A stretch of 39,941 nt of DNA from positions 1 to 39,941 of the IMG/VR virus record IMGVR_UViG_3300047463_000070; one strand, written 5' to 3'. Positions 23,764 through 30,970 of the stretch are shown here, piece by piece. Below the pieces are notes generated by a model that ran no database searches, had not been told where the DNA came from, and saw only the letters and a list, made by a program, of their open reading frames with translations. This DNA is from a virus. Every line of letters starts with the position of its first letter. Position 1 is the stretch's first letter. The position numbers and the translations under genes were made by a program.

Positions 23764-25377
23764 TTATATTTCTGTCCAACTGTTTGATGGCGCACCTATT
23801 GGCGTCCAATTGTTACTTTGTCCTGCAATTGGCGTCCAATTATCAGACGAGGCGGGTATCGGTGTCCATATATTAGAAGGTAAAACTACATTTGTCCAAT
23901 CATCCGTAACACCGGGTATTACATACCAAACGGGCGTAACATGAATTGTAGAAGTGAGGTTAGCATTTGGTAATGTTATATTAGAATTAACAGTATTCAG
24001 AACTGTTGAGTTAGATAATATAGACACATTTGGAAGAGTTGTATTTACTGATGCCAGTCTTGCATTTATAATGTTTGCTGTAGAAAGCAACGTAGAAGTT
24101 TCTAATATAGCGTTTAGTGTTGCATATTTTTCTGTTAATACATCTGATACTAATGTTGTATTTTGCAGTATTGATGTTAGGTTTGCATATTTTTCTGTTA
24201 ATGAATTTGATGCTAATGTTGCATCTTGCAATATTGATGTTAAATTTGCGCTTAAAATAACGTTAGATAAAGATGATAGAGATAAGTTGGGAAGTATTGT
24301 ATTTAATGATGCCTCTACATATACAAAAGAATTAGATGCTAGAGAAACATTTGATAAAGTAACATTTAATGTGCCATATCTTTCCAATAAAGTCGAAGAT
24401 GAAAGCTCTGCTGTTGCTAATGTAGAAGATAGATTAGAAGATATTTCAATAAATGAATTACTTAATAGTGTTGTATTCGGTAAAGTGGTATTTAAACTTG
24501 CATCTACCAAATTATAAGAAGATGTTGCTGTGGAGCTAAGAGTAACATTATCTGTTGTTGATGATAGGTTGGCATCTAATACAACAGATACATTTGAGCT
24601 TAATGATGTATTTTGTAAAGTTACATTAGAGTTTGATGTAACTAATATATTTGCAGAAGATGATAAAGTGGATACTGGGAGAGTAGTATTTGTTGTAGCT
24701 ATAATTTCAACAAGGGATGTAGAAGATAGTGTAGCAGTCGGAAGGGTTAAGCTCGTGGTGCCCGTAACAGTGGGCAAAAAATTACTGGTCGTAATAGACG
24801 CAGCAGAGCCGACGCGGAAATCAACGTCCGAGGTATTGCTACCTCCTGCCCCCGTTATTTCCCATTCGGCCTCGACAAACAAATACTGGTCGGTCAGGTC
24901 GTACGAACCGGCTGACCATGTAACCGTGCTGGTCTGCTCCGCGCTGGTGGTTAGGTTAGTGACAGTTGTGCCAGTTTGGACGGAGCCGGTTAATTCGGTT
25001 GCGCTGGACCCGTTAGCATTGGCGGATTTCCATACCCGGATACGAATCCGTCCATCCTGCGAGCCACCGCTGCTGACCGCGATGACCGGAAAATTAAACG
25101 TCCACGTCCCAGATTCAAACGTCCCAGAAATAGTGTTTTGCGACCGCCAAGCGTCTCCGCTGCTGGGTCCGGTGCTGCTGTTTAGCGAGGATGTGGTAGA
25201 GAAATTGCCTGACGACAGTTCAGTGGCGTAAGACATAAGTGCGTATCTGGTCGGCGCAAGTTTTGCGACAACCCATCCGGTCCCGGTCGTTGCGGTAGAA
25301 GGCGCCGATCCGCCGTCTTGCAGAGAACCGTAACCACTGACCGCTGCATCAACGAGGTAAAATGTTTTTGTTGCCAC
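23764..25377 (-). CDS. Fibre-like protein with 21-residue repeats and WTPI tail repeats
   Basis: This 537-residue protein starts at GTG25377 directly after the previous stop, with GGGAGGAG upstream. Residues 1-200 form a Ser/Thr-rich beta domain (RYALMSYATELSSGNF, TWTFNFPVIAVSSGG, YLFVEAEWEIT). Residues about 205-480 are about thirteen copies of a 21-residue unit with consensus A-x-L-N-T-x-L-x-N-x-x-L-x-S-x-S-x, spaced like beta-solenoid coils. The end has five W-T-(P/x)-I units about 10 residues apart. The first domain is GC-rich and the repeats AT-rich, so the gene looks like a mosaic. It is likely a second fibre or spike. Confidence 0.7.
   Translation of the reverse strand: MATKTFYLVDAAVSGYGSLQDGGSAPSTATTGTGWVVAKLAPTRYALMSYATELSSGNFSTTSSLNSSTGPSSGDAWRSQNTISGTFESGTWTFNFPVIAVSSGGSQDGRIRIRVWKSANANGSSATELTGSVQTGTTVTNLTTSAEQTSTVTWSAGSYDLTDQYLFVEAEWEITGAGGSNTSDVDFRVGSAASITTSNFLPTVTGTTSLTLPTATLSSTSLVEIIATTNTTLPVSTLSSSANILVTSNSNVTLQNTSLSSNVSVVLDANLSSTTDNVTLSSTATSSYNLVDASLNTTLPNTTLLSNSFIEISSNLSSTLATAELSSSTLLERYGTLNVTLSNVSLASNSFVYVEASLNTILPNLSLSSLSNVILSANLTSILQDATLASNSLTEKYANLTSILQNTTLVSDVLTEKYATLNAILETSTLLSTANIINARLASVNTTLPNVSILSNSTVLNTVNSNITLPNANLTSTIHVTPVWYVIPGVTDDWTNVVLPSNIWTPIPASSDNWTPIAGQSNNWTPIGAPSNSWTEI
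23767..23919 (-). repeat. Short tandem W-T-x-I repeats
   Basis: Five units of about 30-36 bp encode W-T-N-V, W-T-P-I (three times) and W-T-E-I at regular spacing, each preceded by S-(D/N)-N or a variant. ATTGGCGTCCAATT recurs in the DNA. Similar Trp repeats end other phage tail proteins, but their role is unknown. Confidence 0.8.
23937..24765 (-). repeat. 63-bp tandem repeat array coding for a 21-residue unit
   Basis: About thirteen degenerate units fill this interval. Adjacent copies are still similar in DNA: TGCATATTTTTCTGTTAAT occurs at 24121 and 24184, exactly 63 bp apart, followed by near-identical sequence. This suggests recent unit duplication by slippage or unequal exchange. Confidence 0.85.
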
Positions 25378-25626
25378 TTACTCCTCCCACCGCCACGTAA
25401 ACGTGCAGCGAGAGTAGGGCGCGGTGTGTTCCGGTTTAGTAGGCCACAAAGCGCAGGCTTCTGACCAGTATTCGTCAGTAGTATTATGAACAGAGCAAAT
25501 GCGTGTCCCATTAGGTCCAGAGACTAAATTAGGACACATTCCATCAATGGCGGCGCGATCAGGATACGGCGATGCTATACAACAATCACCGCACTTACAG
25601 CACTCTCCTTCACGTATCCACGCCAT
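25378..25626 (-). CDS. Cysteine-cluster protein (YkgJ-like)
   Basis: This 82-residue protein has cysteines arranged G-E-C-C-K-C-G-D-C-C, G-M-C-P-N-L, R-I-C-S-V-H and E-A-C-A-L-W-P, close to the YkgJ family pattern (CxxC...CC...C-x-x-L...C-x-I...C). That family is thought to bind zinc or an iron cluster; no activity is known. It precedes the repeat fibre gene, whose GTG follows its stop without a gap. Its place in a virion operon is unusual, and it could be a maturation factor for a fibre. Confidence 0.65.
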   Translation of the reverse strand: MAWIREGECCKCGDCCIASPYPDRAAIDGMCPNLVSGPNGTRICSVHNTTDEYWSEACALWPTKPEHTAPYSRCTFTWRWEE

Positions 25627-25632
25627 TTATCT

Positions 25633-25902
25633 CTATTGCAACTTCTGTTCAGAATAAATCATATTCCCAGACAATGCTCTTTCTTGCATTGCCTGAATAA
25701 CTTTCAAAGCCTCTTCTGTGGAAATTTTTTTTGCAACAATATTTTCTCCACAGTCAATTGGTAAATTATTATTAAACTGCTCCTGTGTAATCTGACCAAC
25801 GGCAGGAGGAAGCCACCATCCTAAAGATAAAATATCTCCAGAACGCGGACCATCTTTGATATAAATAAGCCACCAATTATCCTGAACGGTCACAGAAAAC
25901 AT
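25633..25902 (-). CDS. Hypothetical phage protein
   Basis: This is an 89-residue protein starting at ATG25902, overlapping the stop of the preceding gene. It begins with aromatic-rich strands (FSVTVQDNWWLIYIKDG, LSLGWWLPPAVGQITQEQF) and ends in a helix (ISTEEALKVIQAMQERAL). I do not recognise a family. Tight coupling to the virion genes on both sides suggests a structural or assembly role. Confidence 0.55.
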   Translation of the reverse strand: MFSVTVQDNWWLIYIKDGPRSGDILSLGWWLPPAVGQITQEQFNNNLPIDCGENIVAKKISTEEALKVIQAMQERALSGNMIYSEQKLQ

Positions 25903-26303
25903 TAAGCACCACCAGCAGTCAATGTAAATGTGGAGATTGTTACTGTCTGTCCTGATGTAATTGTTCCATCAAATGACATATCACCGGAACCAATGCCAGC
26001 AGTTCCTTGCATGTGAACTGTTGTATTATTACTAGCTTTAATGCGGAAATAACCGGGCGTTGCGCCAGAACCACCAGACGCAGTGCCACTCCAAGTGCCA
26101 GCCTTAGTCATGACACCACCGGAAGAAGCACTCATCCAATCAGAAGGAAGCTGATAATTAACTAATGTTGTTCCACTATCAGCAGTGCTAGTATTGGCAG
26201 GAACGCTGCCTGTTGCTATAAAAATGTATGGCGATGTTCCAATGGTTGTTTCAATGGAATTATTTTGTGCATCTCGCACCGTAGAAGAAAACTGAATGGC
26301 CAT
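25902..26303 (-). CDS. Conserved small virion-cluster protein
   Basis: This 133-residue beta-rich protein contains VRDAQNNSIETTIGTSPYIF, SGTTLVNYQLPSDWM, AGTWSGTASGGSG and SGDMSFDGTITSGQTVTI. The arrangement is familiar from phage head-tail gene clusters but has no assigned function that I know. Its size and all-beta pattern would suit a small decoration or tail-attachment protein. It lies between the hypothetical 25633-25902 gene and another small structural gene. Confidence 0.65.
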   Translation of the reverse strand: MAIQFSSTVRDAQNNSIETTIGTSPYIFIATGSVPANTSTADSGTTLVNYQLPSDWMSASSGGVMTKAGTWSGTASGGSGATPGYFRIKASNNTTVHMQGTAGIGSGDMSFDGTITSGQTVTISTFTLTAGGA

Positions 26304-26315
26304 TTATGCCTCCTA

Positions 26316-26756
26316 TTAAACGGCACTAAGCCGAAGAATTGCTGTTGCGTCCGTTGCAAGCGGAAACTGTATTCTAAAGATGCCGTCTGTTGACAATCTA
26401 TTCATTCCAAAGTCTAGCACAAAACAAGAGGCATTTGAATATGTATGAGCGGGAGTTGTATTGTAAATTAACCCACCTCTTGCAACTATTTCTGCCGTCC
26501 AAGATACATCATCAAAGTCAGCAATGGCTGAAAGACCATATATAGATGGATTGATATTTGTCAGCGTGATGCCGCCAGCAGTATAGCCACTAGCAACCAC
26601 TTCACCTACCGAAGTGTATTCTGTAGTATACACATCTAAATTGGCCGACTCCTCATAGAGCGCCAACTTGAATGTGTCACCGCCAACAGCCCGAAAATCA
26701 TGAACTCCTTCCAGCAACTGCTGCAAGAAGCTAACGGTATATGACTGAATAATCAT
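26316..26756 (-). CDS. Conserved small structural protein
   Basis: This 146-residue protein begins with a helix (YTVSFLQQLLEGVHDF) followed by strands: DTFKLALYEESANLD, TTEYTSVGEVVASGYTAGG, WTAEIVARGGLIYN and FVLDFG. This pattern recurs in phage structural operons as a short beta-sandwich protein of unknown role. It overlaps the adaptor gene's stop by four bases and is likely made in similar amounts. Confidence 0.65.
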   Translation of the reverse strand: MIIQSYTVSFLQQLLEGVHDFRAVGGDTFKLALYEESANLDVYTTEYTSVGEVVASGYTAGGITLTNINPSIYGLSAIADFDDVSWTAEIVARGGLIYNTTPAHTYSNASCFVLDFGMNRLSTDGIFRIQFPLATDATAILRLSAV

Positions 26757-27385
26757 GAGGGATTAATCCTAGGATAATCGCGCCGCAAAGAGTCAGTTTT
26801 ATTGAATCCTTCACCCAGATTTTTCAAGCGCATTAATGCCTCAATAAACCGATCCGAATACATCTTAGCCAAATCAGCATCACCCTTCATATACACATAG
26901 GCTTCTGACAGGCATCCATACAACAAAAGGTTTTCCATATTTGTGCCAATCCAGCTTGTTTCTGTGTCAACAATGCTGGGAGGCTGATAATAATAATGCA
27001 ATTCCACAGCATAGTTAGATGCTGGTGTCGGACCTAATAAAAATGTATCATCATTAAATAATGCATAAAACCTAGGAATACCAGTTGAAGTTGGATTAGG
27101 AAATGCTTCGCCAATAAAAGCAACTTCTCTTTCAAGCAAATAATGATATTCATCATCAACAATTACAGCAATACTATAAACAGCCAGAAAGTCATCTGGA
27201 GTTTCTAAATACTTATTGCCTAAAGCAAGATTGGAAGTTGAGTTCTGCTTCAGATACGGAATTTGGACAGCATTATAAATCCTGTCTTCCGTAACCTTCA
27301 CAATCGTCGGAATTTCGGCAACAAACTCAGTTGAATAGTTCTGAGTGTAATTCTGTAATGCTGCCGATAATTCTGTGTAATTCAT
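26753..27385 (-). CDS. Head-tail adaptor protein (SU10 adaptor-like)
   Basis: This 210-residue protein matches a phage adaptor family by its order of motifs: IPTIVKVTEDRIYNAVQIPY, YLETPDDFLAVYSIAV, YHYLLEREVAFIGEAFPNPT, IPRFYALFNDDTFLLGPTP, AVELHYYYQPPSI and a C-terminal helical part. Such proteins form the ring joining portal and tail. ATG27385 follows AGGAATAGGC. It sits with other connector genes between capsid and fibre genes, which fits. Confidence 0.75.
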   Translation of the reverse strand: MNYTELSAALQNYTQNYSTEFVAEIPTIVKVTEDRIYNAVQIPYLKQNSTSNLALGNKYLETPDDFLAVYSIAVIVDDEYHYLLEREVAFIGEAFPNPTSTGIPRFYALFNDDTFLLGPTPASNYAVELHYYYQPPSIVDTETSWIGTNMENLLLYGCLSEAYVYMKGDADLAKMYSDRFIEALMRLKNLGEGFNKTDSLRRDYPRINPS

Positions 27386-27396
27386 TGCCTATTCCT

Positions 27397-27570
27397 TTAG
27401 GCAAGCGGTCCCATAGCGCGCAAACCTTTTGTAGCCGCGCCAGTGCCGCGAATTTTCTGACCTTTCTTGCCAACCTTTTCTCCAGGCGCAGAATTGTCTG
27501 AAGAAACATTAGGCATTTTATGCATCTTAGTAGATTTCATGGATGCATTCTTTTTGTTGTGCGAAGACAT
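27397..27570 (-). CDS. 57-residue basic phage protein
   Basis: ATG27570 follows AGGAGAATTAA and opens 57 codons to TAA at 27397. The peptide is Lys/Gly-rich, with MSSHNKKNASMKSTKMHKMP and the end motif RGTGAATKGLRAMGPLA. This motif is common in very short proteins of head-tail clusters. It is probably real because of the binding site, fit between neighbours and recognisable motif. The function is unknown; an intrinsically disordered virion or assembly peptide is likely. Confidence 0.7.
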   Translation of the reverse strand: MSSHNKKNASMKSTKMHKMPNVSSDNSAPGEKVGKKGQKIRGTGAATKGLRAMGPLA

Positions 27571-27579
27571 TTAATTCTC

Positions 27580-27894
27580 CTATTCCGGCCTGACATATAC
27601 GGTGCCAATAGAAACAGAAATGCTTGTAGCATTATTCCCTATTGGCGCCCAACCAAATAATCCTCTTCCTTTATTAATGTCAGGACGAGGATCGCGCAAA
27701 GCAACAGGATCATTAATTGGAAACTTACCTAATTGCAACTGAGGATGATCCTCATCATTGCACGTAGGACAAACCTTCAATCCTGTTGGTAACTGATTGA
27801 CAATTTGCCAAGTCAAATCACCAAGTGGATACCTAAAGTAACACCTATCGCAAAACCCAAAAGCTAATTTGCCAGTAGCAAATTTAACACTCAT
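27580..27894 (-). CDS. Phage zinc-ribbon structural-cluster protein
   Basis: This 104-residue protein has two zinc-binding pairs, F-C-D-R-C and V-C-P-T-C, separated by about 25 residues (YFRYPLGDLTWQIV, LPTGLKV), then DEDHPQLQLGKFP and DPVALRDPRPD. The combination is conserved among phages in this genomic position. It likely binds zinc and may help the connector assemble. It overlaps the preceding connector-type gene by four bases. Confidence 0.75.
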   Translation of the reverse strand: MSVKFATGKLAFGFCDRCYFRYPLGDLTWQIVNQLPTGLKVCPTCNDEDHPQLQLGKFPINDPVALRDPRPDINKGRGLFGWAPIGNNATSISVSIGTVYVRPE

Positions 27895-28565
27895 GAATAA
27901 CTAATCCAAGGAACAAATCTAGCTGATTCCCTGCCTCTGTCTTCGTCAGCGGCAAGAGCAAACTGACGCTCATATTCCTTCTGCAAGAACTCAATCCGAT
28001 TGGCCGCTTCAGGCTTCTTTTGCGCCAGATAAAACGCCAATGCGGCGGTTATGGCTGGCACAAACCTCACCGGCATATCCATTGTATCGGTGCCGCTGGT
28101 GGCGTCCTCAATCCTCTTCATGCGCCAATAAAGCAGCGTATATGGCTGATCAGGAACCGGCCAAACAGTAAAAGATGGCGCCAAAGTTCTCTGGACATAA
28201 ATCTGGAGCGGGCGACCAGTTGTAGCTTTGTTGGGAATGCTGGCATAATCACCAACACCAATACGCTCAATTGTGTAATCCAATTGGCTTCCTTGAGAGG
28301 GAACCCGAACCATCTGTTCAATCATATCAATAGTATCAACAGGAAGATTGTAATCTTTTACACCAGCAGTAAGAGCGATTGAATCGCCTTCAATAGTCCA
28401 TAAATTAAGACCCCTATTAGACCACTCAGCAGAAATAATGTTAAGGCTACGTCTAGCAGTTCTATAATCGTAGCCAGTACGAGCTTCCAAACCGGCGCGT
28501 TCATAAGCATCCTCGATAATATCAAGAATGTCTAAATTCCAAGTTGATGTGCCGGATGTTGTCAT
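27891..28565 (-). CDS. Connector / tail tubular protein A-like
   Basis: This 224-residue protein has a helical N-terminal domain (LDILDIIEDAYERAGLEART, RRSLNIISAEWSNRGLNLWT), a beta middle (DSIALTAGVKDYNLPVDTID, TGRPLQIYVQRTL, FTVWPVPDQPYTLLYWRMKR) and a helical end (AALAFYLAQKK, FLQKEYERQFALAADEDR). This is the layout of gp4/gp11-type connector proteins forming the ring under the portal. Two connector-like genes (this and 26753-27385) fit a two-ring short tail. Assignment is by pattern, not by alignment. Confidence 0.7.
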   Translation of the reverse strand: MTTSGTSTWNLDILDIIEDAYERAGLEARTGYDYRTARRSLNIISAEWSNRGLNLWTIEGDSIALTAGVKDYNLPVDTIDMIEQMVRVPSQGSQLDYTIERIGVGDYASIPNKATTGRPLQIYVQRTLAPSFTVWPVPDQPYTLLYWRMKRIEDATSGTDTMDMPVRFVPAITAALAFYLAQKKPEAANRIEFLQKEYERQFALAADEDRGRESARFVPWISYS

Positions 28566-28723
28566 TTGTTCTTTTTAGATTTCTTTCTTAGAATCCCAGC
28601 TTTAGCATCCGCTTTATTAAATTCTTTTGCTGTTTTGGTGGATATTCCCACCTTCTTTGCAAAAGAAGGGCTGTGTGCCGCCGCAGCCATTAGTCTAGCC
28701 TGCTTTGGCGACACACTAGGCAT
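28562..28723 (-). CDS. 53-residue basic phage protein
   Basis: ATG28723 overlaps the stop of the gene before it, and its own stop overlaps the next start (ATGA), so it is fully embedded in the operon. The peptide begins [20 protein letters not shown] and continues with KKVGISTKTAKEFNKAD and a Lys-rich end. This pattern is common in short phage proteins near head-tail genes. It is helical, basic and has no assigned function. Confidence 0.75.
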   Translation of the reverse strand: MPSVSPKQARLMAAAAHSPSFAKKVGISTKTAKEFNKADAKAGILRKKSKKNK

Positions 28724-29604
28724 CAGCACATCTTGCCGCGTGTCTTGCCACGAAGCTCAACACCACCGCCGCGTGCCATCTTAACCATCGTGCCTTTTGT
28801 CTTGCCTTTGGTTTCAACGCCACCGCCACGCGCCATCTTAGCATATCCGCCTTTCTTCAGTCCCTTCATGGACTGTTGAGCATCATGCTTCTTGTCAGCA
28901 GAGGACTTTTCCCAAGCCTCCATTGACATGCCACGCTTCTTTGCCAATTTCTGGTCTTGGGCCATATCTTTTTTGGAATGCTCCCAAGCCATCTCAGAAA
29001 CCTTACCGCCCTTCTTCATCATCGGGCCACGCGGCGGAACAGCAGGCATTCCAGCGGGCGGCATGGGAGGACGAACACCAGTGGGCGGCATGGGGGGGCG
29101 CATAGCCGCCACATCAGGACGAGGCATCGCAGGAGCGGCAGCGCGACGAGCCGCAATTTCCGCCATCATTTCCGGTGAAGGACGACCACTCTGCATCATG
29201 GCACGCATCGCTTCACCGCGACCGCGACCAAAATCCCTCATGCTTTGAGTCGGCATGTTGTCAGGACCAAACTGACGACGAGCAGGCATATCAACCCGAT
29301 CACCGTTAGCCATTTTCTTCACTTTGCCGCCGCGCTTCATGTTAGGCTCCTGTGCGTTAGGGGATTTTTGCAGTCTTTTGAGTTCTTTTACATTAGGTTC
29401 TTCTGACGAAGAACGAACACCTTTTACTTTAGGCAATTTCTTTTCGCCCATCACTTCTTTATAAATTTCATCTTCAATTTCTCCAACTTCACCACCTCCA
29501 GCCATTCCACCAATCCTCTTAATTCGGGAAGAGAAATTTGGCACACTAAACCCAAAGTTACCAACCTTCGGCGGTTTGATGGATTTGATCTTCATTTTAC
29601 TCAT
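28723..29604 (-). CDS. Low-complexity Met/Gly/Lys-rich virion protein with GGKV-type motifs
   Basis: This 293-residue protein is mostly disordered. It has Gly-Gly motifs flanked by Lys and Met-Ala ([38 protein letters not shown]), the last element nearly duplicated at the C-terminus ([28 protein letters not shown]). The centre is Pro/Met/Arg-rich ([19 protein letters not shown]). Similar motifs occur in the internal virion proteins encoded downstream. It may be a packaged, unfolded protein that travels through the tail, or an assembly factor. No known domain is visible. Confidence 0.65.
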   Translation of the reverse strand: MSKMKIKSIKPPKVGNFGFSVPNFSSRIKRIGGMAGGGEVGEIEDEIYKEVMGEKKLPKVKGVRSSSEEPNVKELKRLQKSPNAQEPNMKRGGKVKKMANGDRVDMPARRQFGPDNMPTQSMRDFGRGRGEAMRAMMQSGRPSPEMMAEIAARRAAAPAMPRPDVAAMRPPMPPTGVRPPMPPAGMPAVPPRGPMMKKGGKVSEMAWEHSKKDMAQDQKLAKKRGMSMEAWEKSSADKKHDAQQSMKGLKKGGYAKMARGGGVETKGKTKGTMVKMARGGGVELRGKTRGKMC

Positions 29605-29806
29605 CTCTCACCCTTACAGCCTGTTTTGCAGCTAACCAACGACGGAAAGTTCTAGTTTCACAAATTCTAATGATAGTCCAAACTATTGTGAATAATGCAG
29701 CAATAGCTGGAAGAAAACCAGCAATTGTGCCAACAACAGTTGAAATAGAAACAATATCCACAGCAGGCTTGATTGTGTCTTGAATGTTTTGAATACTGTT
29801 TTGCAT
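29597..29806 (-). CDS. Putative holin-like membrane protein
   Basis: This 69-residue protein has a polar N-terminus ([15 protein letters not shown]), a hydrophobic stretch of about 34 residues ([20 protein letters not shown], then [10 protein letters not shown]) that can form two short transmembrane helices with a tight Pro turn, and a positively charged tail ([18 protein letters not shown]). Size, hydrophobic span and charged tail fit small holins. There is no endolysin next to it and none recognised elsewhere, so the assignment is tentative; another membrane role in ejection is possible. Confidence 0.5.
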   Translation of the reverse strand: MQNSIQNIQDTIKPAVDIVSISTVVGTIAGFLPAIAALFTIVWTIIRICETRTFRRWLAAKQAVRVRDE

Positions 29807-29807
29807 C

Positions 29808-30056
29808 TCAACAGTTCCAAGCTCTCAAGGATTTATTAATCCTTGAATTTGGGTCTTTTGCAGTTTTAGAAGAAGTTAGCTTCTTTTTCATGCCTTTCAT
29901 TCTGGCGCAAAAGCTATCTCTCCTAGAACCACCTTCTGGCTGAGGCGCCTTTAAATTGCTTCCGGTCGCCCTGTTATAAGCAGCGCGACCTTTAGCATTT
30001 AAACCGCCTTTCGGATTTTTATGCTCTGCCTTAAACTGAAAGGCTTTCTTAGGCAT
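29808..30056 (-). CDS. Small basic phage protein (DUF6321-like)
   Basis: This 82-residue protein contains GGLNAKGRAAYNRATGSNLK, PEGGSRRDSFCARMKGMKK and ends SRINKSLRAWNC. The order of these elements is a conserved phage family of unknown function placed near capsid and holin genes. It is Lys/Arg-rich and likely binds nucleic acid or virion surfaces. Its start overlaps the previous stop. Confidence 0.75.
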   Translation of the reverse strand: MPKKAFQFKAEHKNPKGGLNAKGRAAYNRATGSNLKAPQPEGGSRRDSFCARMKGMKKKLTSSKTAKDPNSRINKSLRAWNC

Positions 30057-30333
30057 AAAACACCGTCACTGATGTTGCATTTGTGATGTCAACATAAGCA
30101 TCTGTTTGACACAAAACACCTTCGCCGGGGAAAAGCACATAACCAATTGCAGTCGCAGAACCAGGTGTTGCGAGGTCACAAACAGTGTCTCCTCCAGAGC
30201 CACCATCCTTGACAATAACAGAACCAGCACTAGCACCAGCAATATAGTAAACAGCTTTTACACGACATCTGCCATCAACAGCGGTGTCTGACGATGTAAG
30301 CGTTGCCGCTTTTACGTCCGTTTGCATAGCCAT
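30049..30333 (-). CDS. Small conserved beta-rich structural protein
   Basis: This 94-residue protein starts at ATG30333 after GAGGAG. Its pattern is MAMQTDVKAATLTSSDTAVD, CRVKAVYYIAGASAGSVIVK, GYVLFPGEGVLCQTDAYVDI and SVTVFYA. Similar short all-beta proteins occur beside capsid genes in other phages; head fibre or decoration is a reasonable guess. No specific function is known. Confidence 0.65.
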   Translation of the reverse strand: MAMQTDVKAATLTSSDTAVDGRCRVKAVYYIAGASAGSVIVKDGGSGGDTVCDLATPGSATAIGYVLFPGEGVLCQTDAYVDITNATSVTVFYA

Positions 30334-30355
30334 CTGACAATCTCCTCGTCAGAGA

Positions 30356-30802
30356 TTAGATGGAGTATTCCACCACAAGAGTAGCAGCGCCAGTAGCAGA
30401 AGCCGTGCCGGTCTGAGCAATCCGAATGTAGAGAGTGCCAGGAAAGCTCAGAAGACCAGAAGCAGCCGCCGTTGTCGCAGCAAAGGAAAGCGGATAAACG
30501 CCACCCGCCTTAATGGAAGTTGCCGCAACATACTGAGCGCCACCAGCAGCATTGCCAAGTGAAATCTCAGCATCTGTAGCAGCACCAAAAACAGTTGTTG
30601 TATAAACAGTCGCGCTTGTGACACGCGCACCAGCCGGGATCGACATGGTTGTGTCTGTATTCGCAACCGCCGTAACTGTCAGAGCCTTGCTGCCAGTTGC
30701 CTGAACATTGGCAACAGGTGAGGCAACAACATCGGAAGAATAAGAACCGATTCTGAATCCATTATTGGAATAAACTGGACCCGAAAATTGAGTATTAGCC
30801 AT
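30356..30802 (-). CDS. Probable head-cluster structural protein
   Basis: ATG30802 (MANTQFSG) is preferred because AGGAG lies six bases upstream; in-frame ATGs at 30808 and 30817 are less well spaced. The 148-residue product is Ala/Thr/Ser-rich and beta-patterned (VYSNNGFRIGSYSSDVVASP, KALTVTAVANTDTTMSIPAG, GTLYIRIAQTG). It follows the capsid gene after a hairpin-rich gap and has its own structured leader, so it may be expressed separately. A capsid decoration role is inferred from position. Confidence 0.6.
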   Translation of the reverse strand: MANTQFSGPVYSNNGFRIGSYSSDVVASPVANVQATGSKALTVTAVANTDTTMSIPAGARVTSATVYTTTVFGAATDAEISLGNAAGGAQYVAATSIKAGGVYPLSFAATTAAASGLLSFPGTLYIRIAQTGTASATGAATLVVEYSI

Positions 30803-30824
30803 ACTCATCTCCTGCACGAAATGT

Positions 30825-30870
30825 GGTTCTACTGTCTTCGTGCGCGTCTGCCGGGACAGTCAGTAGAACC
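30825..30870 (-). promoter_or_regulatory. Leader hairpin upstream of the 30356-30802 gene
   Basis: GGTTCTACTG (30825-30834) is the exact reverse complement of 30861-30870, giving a 10-bp stem with a 26-nt loop region. A competing stem pairs 30831-30836 with 30855-30860, and a further hairpin pairs 30867-30872 with 30879-30884. The element lies about 22 nt before the downstream start, so it could control translation or processing of that mRNA. Confidence 0.5.
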
Positions 30871-30896
30871 GGATGACCCCGGTTTAGCAGTATTAT

Positions 30897-30964
30897 CCTG
30901 CTTTTTCAGAATTTGACAAGTCAAATTTTCAAAAAGCAGGGGGGGGAAGGTTTCCCTTCCCCCC
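30897..30964 (-). terminator. Tandem hairpins downstream of the capsid gene
   Basis: Two strong hairpins stand back to back. The first reached by leftward transcription pairs GGGGGGAAGG (30941-30950) with 30955-30964 around a four-base loop. The second pairs 30897-30916 with 30921-30940 with one mismatch and a CAAG loop. The capsid stop codon is seven bases away. They would terminate or attenuate capsid transcripts or protect their 3' ends, allowing capsid mRNA to exceed downstream gene mRNA. Confidence 0.65.
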
Positions 30965-30970
30965 ACACTA

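Noticed and set aside
23954-25231. Long rightward open frames opposite the repeat fibre gene
   Set aside because: They are antisense shadows of the regular repeats, lack ribosome sites and give Val/Asp-rich repeats mirroring the sense code.
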